Assembly (NCBI GenBank): GCA_026393955.1 | Contig: JAPKZE010000141.1 | Coordinates: 1-17,714, forward strand | Length of the DNA stretch: 17,714 nt | Source of the DNA: Candidatus Aminicenantota bacterium | GTDB taxonomy: Bacteria; Acidobacteriota; Aminicenantia; Aminicenantales; Saccharicenantaceae | Direction: 5' to 3' | Shown: positions 7,143-13,523 of the stretch, in pieces | Layout: the number at the start of each line of letters is the position of its first letter | Position numbering within the stretch: the first letter of the stretch is position 1 | Notes under the pieces: generated by a model | What the model was told of the DNA's origin: nothing | What the model saw: the letters and a program-made list of their open reading frames with translations, nothing else | The model's database searches: none | Made by a program: the position numbers and the translations under genes

Positions 7143-8219
7143 CTATTCCTTCAGGATGACGGCCTTCCGGGGCGGCAGCGACAAGGACGCCCGGGCGGAT
7201 ACGGACTGGCCGCCCGAAGCCGTCCGGGAGTAGGCGAATGAGAGGCTGCCGACCTTCTGATAGGAAGGCGCGATGGGCTTGGGGGGTTTCTTGGCCACCA
7301 GGTCCTTGATGGCCTGATAAGCCAGGGCGATGGCGTCCATCACGTTGACACCGGAGTTCCGGATGTCGTTCGTCGGGGGCGGCATGTAAGGCTTCTGGCC
7401 CTGCATGAGCGGCCCTCCCAGGGCGAAGGTGAAGGGAATGGGCCGGGGGGCCAGCTTGCGGCTCCGCAGGACCAGTTTCCCGTCGATGTAGACCGAGATC
7501 TCGCCCTCCTTGACCTGTCTCAGGGGCAGGTTCGGCATCGGCGAGACGTCCTCACGGGGCGGCGGGGCGGCGGGCGCGCCGGCGATATCGGCGAGTTCGA
7601 CCCGGACGCGGATGGGTTTCCGGCAAATGATGTCCCCGGCCTTGAGGTCGAGGGTGAATTCGTACGTGTCCGAGCGGTCGAACAGTCCGCGCAGCGGGAT
7701 GGTCAGGATGTGGTATCCCCGGGGCCAGTAGCCGCCCTCGAGGATGTAGGGGCCCAGCGAGATCCTGTAGAACGCTTCGTTCAGGAGCTCGAGGCCCACA
7801 TCGACCGAAGACGGGAGGCCCGTCGCCGGCGTCCTCGGATACGAGAGGAGATTGAGGTCGTAGGCCAGCGGATAGGCGCGCTTCCAGGAAGCCCAGAAGA
7901 CCAGGAGGCCGCGGATGCTGAACTCGTCGAGAAAGCCGAAATCGGGATCGTTATCGAGGTAGGTCTCGAAATACTCCGCCACGAGGTCCCGTTCCTTCTC
8001 TTCGTCGCCGATCTTGGAGGCCAGGAAGGGCAGGATGAAGGCCGCAGTCTGTTTGTCCTCGGACCCGAGCTTCTTGAATTCTTCGGCGAGGAAGTCCCAG
8101 GCGGCCCGGTAGTCGGGATCGCGGCCGAGACGGGCGTTGAGGTCCGATCTCCAATCGGCTCTCAGGACGGAGACCGACGCCAGGATCAGGACCAGGACCG
8201 CCGCCAGTCTCCTAGTCAT
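7143..8219 (-). CDS. Secreted protein of unknown function, paired with a TonB-family gene
   Basis: I do not recognise a family for this 358-residue protein. It begins MTRRLAAVLVLILASVSVLR, a clear Sec signal peptide with likely cleavage near residue 21 (LRA-DW), so it should be periplasmic or outer-membrane facing. Residues about 25-120 look helical and charged. From about 155 to 210 the pattern of alternating hydrophobic residues (GYHILTIPLRGLF, YEFTLDLKAGDI, IRVRVELA) suggests a beta-sandwich. A proline/alanine-rich linker at about 213-231 precedes another beta-like segment (GEISVYIDGKLVLRSRKLAP). No catalytic motif stands out. It overlaps the upstream TonB-family gene by 8 bases (ATGACTAG) and has no clear ribosome binding site, so it is probably translated by coupling and may act with that protein. 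Confidence 0.75.
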   Translation of the reverse strand: MTRRLAAVLVLILASVSVLRADWRSDLNARLGRDPDYRAAWDFLAEEFKKLGSEDKQTAAFILPFLASKIGDEEKERDLVAEYFETYLDNDPDFGFLDEFSIRGLLVFWASWKRAYPLAYDLNLLSYPRTPATGLPSSVDVGLELLNEAFYRISLGPYILEGGYWPRGYHILTIPLRGLFDRSDTYEFTLDLKAGDIICRKPIRVRVELADIAGAPAAPPPREDVSPMPNLPLRQVKEGEISVYIDGKLVLRSRKLAPRPIPFTFALGGPLMQGQKPYMPPPTNDIRNSGVNVMDAIALAYQAIKDLVAKKPPKPIAPSYQKVGSLSFAYSRTASGGQSVSARASLSLPPRKAVILKE

Positions 8220-9162
8220 TGTAGACGAACTCGAAGGTGATCTCGAGGAAGTCGCCGGGGAAATCGGCGGGCAGAGCGGGGAAGGGGAGAGCGGCCCGGA
8301 TGGCCTCGAGGGCGGCCCGGTCGAGGGTCTCGATGCTGGTCCCTTCGAGGATCTCGATCGAATCGAGCTCGCCGGTCTTCTTGATGATGACGATCATGCT
8401 GATCTTGGCGTCGTTGGGGACCTCCGGCACGGCGGGGAGGGCCCAATTGAGCTGGATCCTGTCGATAACAGCCGTAGCCCACGGCATCAGATCATAGCCC
8501 TTGAGCGGAATGGACATGCCCACCCGCTGGCCGCCGCCACCGCCGGTGCCGCCGCCTCCGGTGCCGCCGCGGCCGCCCGTTCCATATCCGCCGACCCCGC
8601 CTCGATAAGCGCCGCGGCTGTAGTTCGAGAAGTCCGGGAGTGGAGCGCCGCCCCCGACGCCGGGCGGCCCGGCCGGGGTGCCCGGCGGAGCGAGCGGGAT
8701 GGTCAGGCCGGACTTGCCGTGGATGGTGATCGATTCCCGGAATTTCGAGGAGAGGGAGGGGATGGCCGAGCCCGACCCCGGCGGCGGCACCGTCCCTCCG
8801 CCGGCGGCCTGGCCCGCCTCTCCGGGCGGACCCGGCTCTCCGGCAGGAGCTTCGGGCTCCGGTCGGCCCTTCTCAGCCGGCTTGGCGGCCGGTCCAGGCT
8901 GTCCGCCTTCGGAAGGGCCGCCGGGGAGGTCCGCCAAGCCTCGCCCCCCGACGACTTTGGGAATGGCGACATTGAGCGGCGGCACGATGACGACGGTGCG
9001 GACCGATTCCTTGGAGAAGGGCAGGATCCTGATCGTAAAGCGGTATTGGTAGATGAGGAAACCCAGGACCGCATGGAATAGCAGGGTGACCAGAAGGCCT
9101 AAGGCCCGGTCGCGGGGCGATGGCCGGTCGTTTTTTGGCGTGGCGAACGAGTCTTCGAACAT
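8212..9162 (-). CDS. TonB-family energy transducer with glycine-rich linker
   Basis: The product is 316 residues. A short cytoplasmic N-terminus precedes one membrane segment (about 21-41, ALGLLVTLLFHAVLGFLIYQ). A long Gly/Pro-rich spacer follows (about 70-215), including a run of GTGGRGGTGGGG type, and then a C-terminal TonB domain from about 222 (MPWATAVIDRIQLNW to LEITFEFVYND). The domain's VIIKKTGELDSIEILEGTSI and LDRAALEAIRAALPFPALP are typical of TonB C-termini. Such proteins carry inner-membrane proton-motive energy to outer-membrane receptors; ExbB and ExbD would be needed but are not in the window. It heads a two-gene unit with the secreted protein downstream and has a TATAAT-like promoter upstream. 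The linker is richer in glycine than in the Pro-Lys/Pro-Glu repeats of classical TonB. Confidence 0.85.
   Translation of the reverse strand: MFEDSFATPKNDRPSPRDRALGLLVTLLFHAVLGFLIYQYRFTIRILPFSKESVRTVVIVPPLNVAIPKVVGGRGLADLPGGPSEGGQPGPAAKPAEKGRPEPEAPAGEPGPPGEAGQAAGGGTVPPPGSGSAIPSLSSKFRESITIHGKSGLTIPLAPPGTPAGPPGVGGGAPLPDFSNYSRGAYRGGVGGYGTGGRGGTGGGGTGGGGGQRVGMSIPLKGYDLMPWATAVIDRIQLNWALPAVPEVPNDAKISMIVIIKKTGELDSIEILEGTSIETLDRAALEAIRAALPFPALPADFPGDFLEITFEFVYND
8530..8598 (-). repeat. Glycine-rich low-complexity repeat in the TonB-family linker
   Basis: Residues 189-211 of the TonB-family protein are mostly Gly with interspersed Thr (GTGGRGGTGGGGTGGGGG). At the DNA level this is an imperfect GGCACC/GGCGGC-type repeat, a place where length variation by slippage is likely. 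Confidence 0.6.
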
Positions 9163-9185
9163 GGGCTTCCCGAACTTAATGCTCC

Positions 9186-9214
9186 ATTATAATACAATCC
9201 CCATCAGGCCCGAA
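9186..9214 (-). promoter_or_regulatory. Promoter-like sequence of the TonB-family operon
   Basis: A perfect TATAAT on the minus strand (9191-9186) lies 23 bases before the TonB-family ATG at 9162, in an AT-rich patch that stands out from the GC-rich surroundings. The -35 position with 17-base spacing reads TTCGGG, a poor match. The 55-base gap to the preceding gene supports a separate transcription unit. Confidence 0.45.
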
Positions 9215-9217
9215 GAG

Positions 9218-11395
9218 TTACAGGGGGCGCCGTAAGGAAACCAGGAGGAAGAGGAAACAGACGGCGTTGAGGATGGCTAAGCGCAGCAGGAGGGCGGGGA
9301 TGCCGAAGAGAGGAATGATCAGGCCGGCGGCCAGGACGACGCCGGCGAACGAGGCCAGCAGGTCGATGCCGTAGCTGAGACCGGGATGGGGCCTCTCGAG
9401 GAGCAGTCTCCTGTTGGCCGAGACGAAAAGGCCGCCGCCTAGAGCGCCAAAACCGAAGATCAGGGCAAAGGGCACGGGCTCGCCTCCGGCCCCGGACAGG
9501 CTTTGGGATGTGAGTACGACCAAAAGGACAAATGCCCCCTGGATGACGGCCAGTTCGCTCCCGGCCGGCCGCTTCCTGGCCCGGGCCGCGAGAGATCCGA
9601 TGGTCAGTCCGGCCATGAACGCCGCGAGGAGGAGCGGGATCTTCCCGTAGACGACGCCGAAGTTGGCCTGGAAGGCGACGAATACGGCGACCTCGACGGC
9701 GATCGAAGTGAAGCCCATCACCGCCACGGGGACGAGATAACGGGCCGGCGAGCGCCTCTTGGAAAGGGCCAGGAACAGGAGTCCGAGAGCGAAGAGGGCG
9801 AGGGGTGCGTCCAGGATCCAGAACGGAGCGACCGTGGCGGCCGCATGGAGGAAGCGCGATTCGAGGCCCCGGAATTGGCCGGCCCACAGGACCGCGTGGA
9901 AAAAGTAGCTGACGGGAACGAGGTCCCGGTTGATCCTCGCGCCGGGGCCGGAGATCTTGCCGGCCAGCTGCTCGATCCGGGCCGGATCGAGCCGGGCCCG
10001 GAGCATGGCGGGCGCGACGAAGCGCACGTCCAGGCCGAGCCGGCCAACCTCGGCCGAAAGCCGGCCGGCCTCGGTCGTGAGAGGAGCGTCCGAGGCCAGG
10101 AAGACGCAGTTCCCGCCAGGAACGGCCCGGACCTCGGGGAACACATCGCGAAGCGTGGCCGCGATCGAGCTCAGGAATTGGCCCAGGGCGTCGCTGATGT
10201 AGTTCTCGGACGACGGCAGGACGAAGCCGAACACCCCGCCCGGGGCCAGCTTCCGGCGGACCTGGAGAAAGAATTCCCGCGTATAGTAGCGGTTGATCTG
10301 GGCGGTGGCCGGCTCGGGCAGGTTCAAGAGGATCGCCTCATAGCGGTCTAAGGAGCTCTCGAGGAAGGACCGGCCGTCGCTGGCGACGATGCGGACCCGG
10401 GGATTGATGAGCGCCGCCCGCATCGGCCCGGACAGGTGCTTGAAGGTCATCCTGATCACGGCCGGGTCGAGCTCGACGCAATCGACGCGGACATCGGGGT
10501 ACTTCAGGGCTTCGGCGGCGCCGCCGCTGATGCCCCCGCCGATGAGAAGCACGCGGCGCGGGCCCTGCCGCTGCAGCAACGCGAAGTGGATCGACTCCTC
10601 GGCGGCCCCCTCGTCGGGATTGGAGAAGATGGCCAGTCCGTTGTCGAAGAACGTGATCTGTTCCTCGGTCCGGATGACTTCCAGCTTGCCGTAGCGGGTA
10701 TCCCGGGCTGCGACCAGGCGCAAGGGCTTCCAAGCCGCTTCCTGGGCCGGTCGGTCGAGGCCGGCCAGCGCCGCGGCCAAAACGGCGACCCCGGCCAGGA
10801 GAGGTTTCCAGCGGCCCGGCTTCATGGCCACGAAGACGACGATGGCGGCCGCCCCCCCGACCAAGGCCGCGCCCTGCCAGTTCGAGAGGCGTGGGATGAG
10901 CCCGAAGTGGACCAGGAGGCCGGCCGCGGCCGCGCCGGCGGATTCCAGGATGTAGACCGTCGCGACGTCCCCCCGGTGAAGGCCAACGTTCAGCACGAAG
11001 CCGTGGCCGAGAGGGAAGCTCAGCACGAGGCTCAGAAGGAGGGCCGCTCCGAGCGCGGGCGCGAGACCGATCAGCTCAGCCGGAAGAACGCCCAAGACCT
11101 TGTGGGAGAACCGCAGGCCGGCCAGGCCGACGAAGAAAAGGCCGATGGCCAGGCCGTAGAGCCCGGCCAATCCGGAAACCCCGGCCGTCCGGCGGGGCGC
11201 GGGCCTGACCAGGCTGCCGAGCCCGCCCCAGAGAAGCCAGGACCCCAGGAAAAGACCGAAGATGAGCTCGTTGCCGTAGAATTCGGCGGCGAATTCTCTG
11301 AGGAGATAGATCTGGAACGAGGCGGCCAGAAAGCCCAGGAGGAACGGCGGCAGCCGAGGCTTCAGGCCCAGATCCCGGGGATCGGCGTCCCGCAT
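9218..11395 (-). CDS. Multi-spanning membrane protein with central spermidine-synthase-like domain
   Basis: About 725 residues counted from the ATG at 11395. An N-terminal membrane part (about 18-215, roughly seven hydrophobic segments) is followed by a soluble methyltransferase-fold domain (about 228-440) and a second membrane part (about 525-720). The soluble domain resembles spermidine synthase: RYGKLEVI near 235, the nucleotide loop VLLIGGGISGG (282-292), CVELDP (306-311) and SDGRSF (339-344). Where true aminopropyltransferases have the catalytic D-x-x-DP stretch it reads LLNLPEP (356-362), so polyamine synthesis is doubtful. The two membrane halves resemble each other. An upstream GTG at 11404 is possible, but the AGAAGGG site fits the ATG better. 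The gene overlaps the radical SAM gene by 34 bases and ends the operon. Substrate unknown. Confidence 0.82.
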   Translation of the reverse strand: MRDADPRDLGLKPRLPPFLLGFLAASFQIYLLREFAAEFYGNELIFGLFLGSWLLWGGLGSLVRPAPRRTAGVSGLAGLYGLAIGLFFVGLAGLRFSHKVLGVLPAELIGLAPALGAALLLSLVLSFPLGHGFVLNVGLHRGDVATVYILESAGAAAAGLLVHFGLIPRLSNWQGAALVGGAAAIVVFVAMKPGRWKPLLAGVAVLAAALAGLDRPAQEAAWKPLRLVAARDTRYGKLEVIRTEEQITFFDNGLAIFSNPDEGAAEESIHFALLQRQGPRRVLLIGGGISGGAAEALKYPDVRVDCVELDPAVIRMTFKHLSGPMRAALINPRVRIVASDGRSFLESSLDRYEAILLNLPEPATAQINRYYTREFFLQVRRKLAPGGVFGFVLPSSENYISDALGQFLSSIAATLRDVFPEVRAVPGGNCVFLASDAPLTTEAGRLSAEVGRLGLDVRFVAPAMLRARLDPARIEQLAGKISGPGARINRDLVPVSYFFHAVLWAGQFRGLESRFLHAAATVAPFWILDAPLALFALGLLFLALSKRRSPARYLVPVAVMGFTSIAVEVAVFVAFQANFGVVYGKIPLLLAAFMAGLTIGSLAARARKRPAGSELAVIQGAFVLLVVLTSQSLSGAGGEPVPFALIFGFGALGGGLFVSANRRLLLERPHPGLSYGIDLLASFAGVVLAAGLIIPLFGIPALLLRLAILNAVCFLFLLVSLRRPL

Positions 11396-12483
11396 GTCAC
11401 ACACTTGCCCTTCTTGAGCCGGACGGATCCGATCCGGTAGCCGACCCTGGAGATGACGGCGCCGTGGCAGCCGGGACAGTAGGTGTTCTCCCCCTCATGT
11501 CCCGGGATGTTGCCGACATAGACGAAGCGCAGTCCTTCGTCGAGAGCGATCCGGCGAGCCGCCTCGAGCGTCGAGACGGGGGTCGGGGGCAGGTTCTTGA
11601 CCAGGTACATCGGCTGGAACCGGGAGAAGTGGACGGGCACCTGGTCGCCGGCTTCGTCGCGGATCCAGCGGCACATGTCCCGGATGAGGTCCATCCGGTC
11701 GTTCAGGGTCGGGATGACCAGGACCACGATCTCGAGCCAGACTTTGGATCTGGCGACGGCCCGGATGGTCTCAAGGACGGGCTTGAGCTCGCCCCGGACG
11801 TAATCGGTGTAGAACGCCTGCGAGAATCCTTTGAGGTCGACCTTGACTGCGTCGACCACGGAGAGGAGGTCGGCCAACGGCTCCGGGTTGATGTGCCCGC
11901 CGGTCACGACGAGGCTCCGGAGGCCCCGTCGCCTGGCCCGGACGGCCGTGTCGGCCATGTATTCGAAGAAGACGGTCGGCTCGGAATACGTGTAGGCGAT
12001 CGCGGGGCAGTCCGCTCCGAGGGCGCGTTCGGCGGCTGCGTCGGGGGAGAGGTCGTAGGCCTCGACCTGTTCCGGCCGGACCTGGGAGATCTCCCAGTTC
12101 TGACAGAACTTGCAGTTCACGTTGCAGCCGGCCGTGGCCAGGGACAGGGCCGACGTGCCGGGCAGGACGTGAAAGAACGGCTTCTTCTCGATCGGGTCGA
12201 CGTTGAGGCTGCAGACCTTGCCGTAGACGAGGGTGTAATAGGTGCCGCCGTCGTTCTCCCGGACGCCGCAGTAGCCCCGTTCCTTGTCGCCGAGGCGGCA
12301 CAGCCTCGGGCAGAGCCGGCATTCGATCTCGCGGTCGGGGAGCTTGACGTAGTAGCGGGCCTCGACGTGGGAGAGGTTCGGTTTGTCGGCCAGAACGGGC
12401 CGGGCGCCCCCGATCGACGGCAGGCCCGCGCCCAGGGCGAGTCCGGCCCCGGCCGCGCCGCGCAGGAAGCTGCGCCGGTTCAT
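11362..12483 (-). CDS. amrS: AmmeMemoRadiSam-type radical SAM enzyme with twin-arginine signal
   Basis: The product is 373 residues. The radical SAM cluster motif is C120-NVN-C124-KF-C127 in AGCNVNCKFCQNW. An N-terminal cysteine set (C55, C58, C62, C72 in CRLCPRLC...YC) and a C-terminal ribbon-like pair (CPGC at 336-339, CVTCG at 361-365, ending IPGIW) match the AmrS family. The substrate of AmrS is unknown; elsewhere it goes with AMMECR1 and Memo proteins, neither of which is encoded here. The N-terminus MNRRSFLRGAAGAGLALGAG is a good twin-arginine signal, implying export of a folded, cluster-loaded enzyme. A GAGGAG-type site precedes the ATG, which overlaps the DUF362 stop by ATGA. The 3' end overlaps the membrane-protein gene. 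Family assignment is firm and export is inferred. Confidence 0.85.
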   Translation of the reverse strand: MNRRSFLRGAAGAGLALGAGLPSIGGARPVLADKPNLSHVEARYYVKLPDREIECRLCPRLCRLGDKERGYCGVRENDGGTYYTLVYGKVCSLNVDPIEKKPFFHVLPGTSALSLATAGCNVNCKFCQNWEISQVRPEQVEAYDLSPDAAAERALGADCPAIAYTYSEPTVFFEYMADTAVRARRRGLRSLVVTGGHINPEPLADLLSVVDAVKVDLKGFSQAFYTDYVRGELKPVLETIRAVARSKVWLEIVVLVIPTLNDRMDLIRDMCRWIRDEAGDQVPVHFSRFQPMYLVKNLPPTPVSTLEAARRIALDEGLRFVYVGNIPGHEGENTYCPGCHGAVISRVGYRIGSVRLKKGKCVTCGTPIPGIWA

Positions 12484-13379
12484 GCCACCGTCTCCTCGAC
12501 CGTTTCGATGGCGGCCGGATCGGCCCGGCCCAGGCCCATCTTTTCGGCCGTCGCGAGATACTCCGGGGCGCGCCCTTCATCCCGCAGGGTGGGCAGGCCG
12601 GCTCCCTCCCGGAGCCGCTCGACGATCCTCCAGCCGGCGGCGTCCGCCGCCACGGGATCGAGGCTGAAGACGAGGCCGCCGTACTTCCCGGCCCACTGCG
12701 GGTGATAGGCGGGCCCCTTGTGGAACTGGACGACCAGCGCATCAAGGACCGTCAGGCGGTGCCTGGACCTGACCGGCGGCGCGTCGAAGACCTCGGCGAC
12801 GTGGGGATCGCAGTGGGCGTCATGGTACTTGTTGGGATTGTGAATGGCCCCGAAGTAATTCTTCATGCCCGCGGTCACTCCCGCCAGGCCGTGGTCCTTG
12901 AGGATGGCCAGGCTGACGGAGGCCGTGGTCAGGTCCGTCAGGATCCTGGAGAAGAGGCTGCCCACGCCGAGGTGGGCCACGAGGTCTGCGCCGTAGCCGA
13001 CCCCGTCCGTATCGGTGCCGAAGACCCGGACGCCGCTCCGTCCCGTGGCCGGCGCATACCCGGCGTCGCGCAGCTCCCGGGTCGTCCGGTCCCAGATGAT
13101 CAGGTTGTTCTCGGGGATGCCCGTCCCGGCCAGCCGGCGGGCCAGGGCGAGCGCGACTTCGGGCCTGGTGCTGATGGCCCGGCCGCCGATCGTGTTGACC
13201 TTGATGCCGACCCGGTCGTCCGGGCGGAAGAGCGCGGCGGCGACGCCGGGATCCCGGCCCTCTCCGGCCAGCAGGACGAGGCCCCGGTCGAACATCCTGG
13301 CGACCACGGCCGTATCGAGACCCCCGGAAGCGGTCCAGACATTCCCGGACCTGATGACGACGACCCGCGACCTGGCCAT
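12480..13379 (-). CDS. DUF362 domain protein
   Basis: The product is 299 residues from the ATG at 13379. DUF362 marks are present in order: RVVVIRSGNVW at the start, DRVGIKVNTIGG (about 55-66), LAILKDHGLAGVTAGMKNYF (157-176, the family's conserved Lys-His...Gly-x-Lys-Asn region) and FSLDPVAADAAGWRIVE (238-254). The function of the family is unsettled. Many members carry a ferredoxin-like CxxCxxC cluster domain, but this one has a single cysteine (C190), so it lacks such a cluster. No signal peptide is seen. It is the first gene of the operon with the radical SAM enzyme and the membrane protein. The frame extends upstream to a TTG at 13469, but homology begins at the ATG. No well-spaced ribosome binding site precedes that ATG. 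Confidence 0.85.
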   Translation of the reverse strand: MARSRVVVIRSGNVWTASGGLDTAVVARMFDRGLVLLAGEGRDPGVAAALFRPDDRVGIKVNTIGGRAISTRPEVALALARRLAGTGIPENNLIIWDRTTRELRDAGYAPATGRSGVRVFGTDTDGVGYGADLVAHLGVGSLFSRILTDLTTASVSLAILKDHGLAGVTAGMKNYFGAIHNPNKYHDAHCDPHVAEVFDAPPVRSRHRLTVLDALVVQFHKGPAYHPQWAGKYGGLVFSLDPVAADAAGWRIVERLREGAGLPTLRDEGRAPEYLATAEKMGLGRADPAAIETVEETVA

Positions 13380-13388
13380 GGCGGACCC

Positions 13389-13417
13389 ATGATGGTCCTT
13401 TTGAAAAGACCTGTCAA
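13389..13417 (-). promoter_or_regulatory. Candidate promoter of the DUF362 operon
   Basis: On the minus strand a perfect TTGACA (13417-13412) is followed after exactly 17 bases by CATCAT (13394-13389), a 4-of-6 match to the -10 consensus. Transcription would start within a few bases of the ATG at 13379, implying a leaderless or very short-leader message. That would fit the absence of a properly spaced ribosome binding site. Confidence 0.35.
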
Positions 13418-13430
13418 TCGGGCCCCTGAA

Positions 13431-13446
13431 GCGTCCGGTCGGACGC
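13431..13446. promoter_or_regulatory. Operator-like inverted repeat between divergent promoters
   Basis: GCGTCCG and CGGACGC are perfect 7-base arms separated by GT. The repeat lies near the middle of the space between the two outward-facing -35 elements (13417 on minus, 13463 on plus), about 14-16 bases from each. That position suits a shared regulator of blocks C and D. No regulator gene is adjacent, and chance in GC-rich DNA is not excluded. Confidence 0.35.
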
Positions 13447-13462
13447 CGAGACACGGCGCGGC

Positions 13463-13491
13463 TTGCCAAGACCGGAACCCTCCGTTATAGT
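13463..13491 (+). promoter_or_regulatory. Sigma-70-like promoter of the DUF6599 operon
   Basis: TTGCCA (13463-13468) and TATAGT (13486-13491) are separated by exactly 17 bases, each matching 5 of 6 consensus positions. The expected transcription start is near 13498, about 25 bases before the ATG at 13524, leaving room for the GGAGG site. Confidence 0.6.
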
Positions 13492-13512
13492 AAACGCTGA
13501 TCCTGCGCGCGC

Positions 13513-13517
13513 GGAGG
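13513..13517 (+). promoter_or_regulatory. Ribosome binding site of the DUF6599-like gene
   Basis: GGAGG lies 6 bases before the ATG at 13524. It supports that start and the signal peptide that follows it. Confidence 0.7.
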
Positions 13518-13523
13518 TCGATC

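Noticed and set aside
8521..8600. A possible tandem-repeat or CRISPR-like array in the GC-rich repeat
   Set aside because: The units are short, imperfect and in frame. They encode the glycine-rich linker of the TonB-family protein, and there are no spacers.
9218..11395. Annotation as an ordinary spermidine synthase (speE)
   Set aside because: The protein is more than twice the length of SpeE, has many membrane segments, and the usual catalytic Asp pair is missing.
9503..12705. Several long plus-strand open frames opposite the DUF362, radical SAM and membrane protein genes
   Set aside because: They are shadows of GC-rich genes on the minus strand. The minus-strand products have recognisable motifs and overlapping start/stop junctions; the plus-strand ones do not.
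13388..13390. A minus-strand ATG at 13390 with a good AAAAGGA site 5 bases upstream, as an alternative start near the DUF362 gene
   Set aside because: It is in a different frame that gives a Pro/Ser/Arg-rich product with no homology. The DUF362 motifs begin in the frame of the ATG at 13379. A frameshift was considered, but the DUF362 frame is intact throughout.
13380..13469. N-terminal extension of the DUF362 protein to the TTG at 13469
   Set aside because: It would cover both divergent promoter-like elements and the inverted repeat, uses a rare start codon, and adds 30 residues without family similarity.
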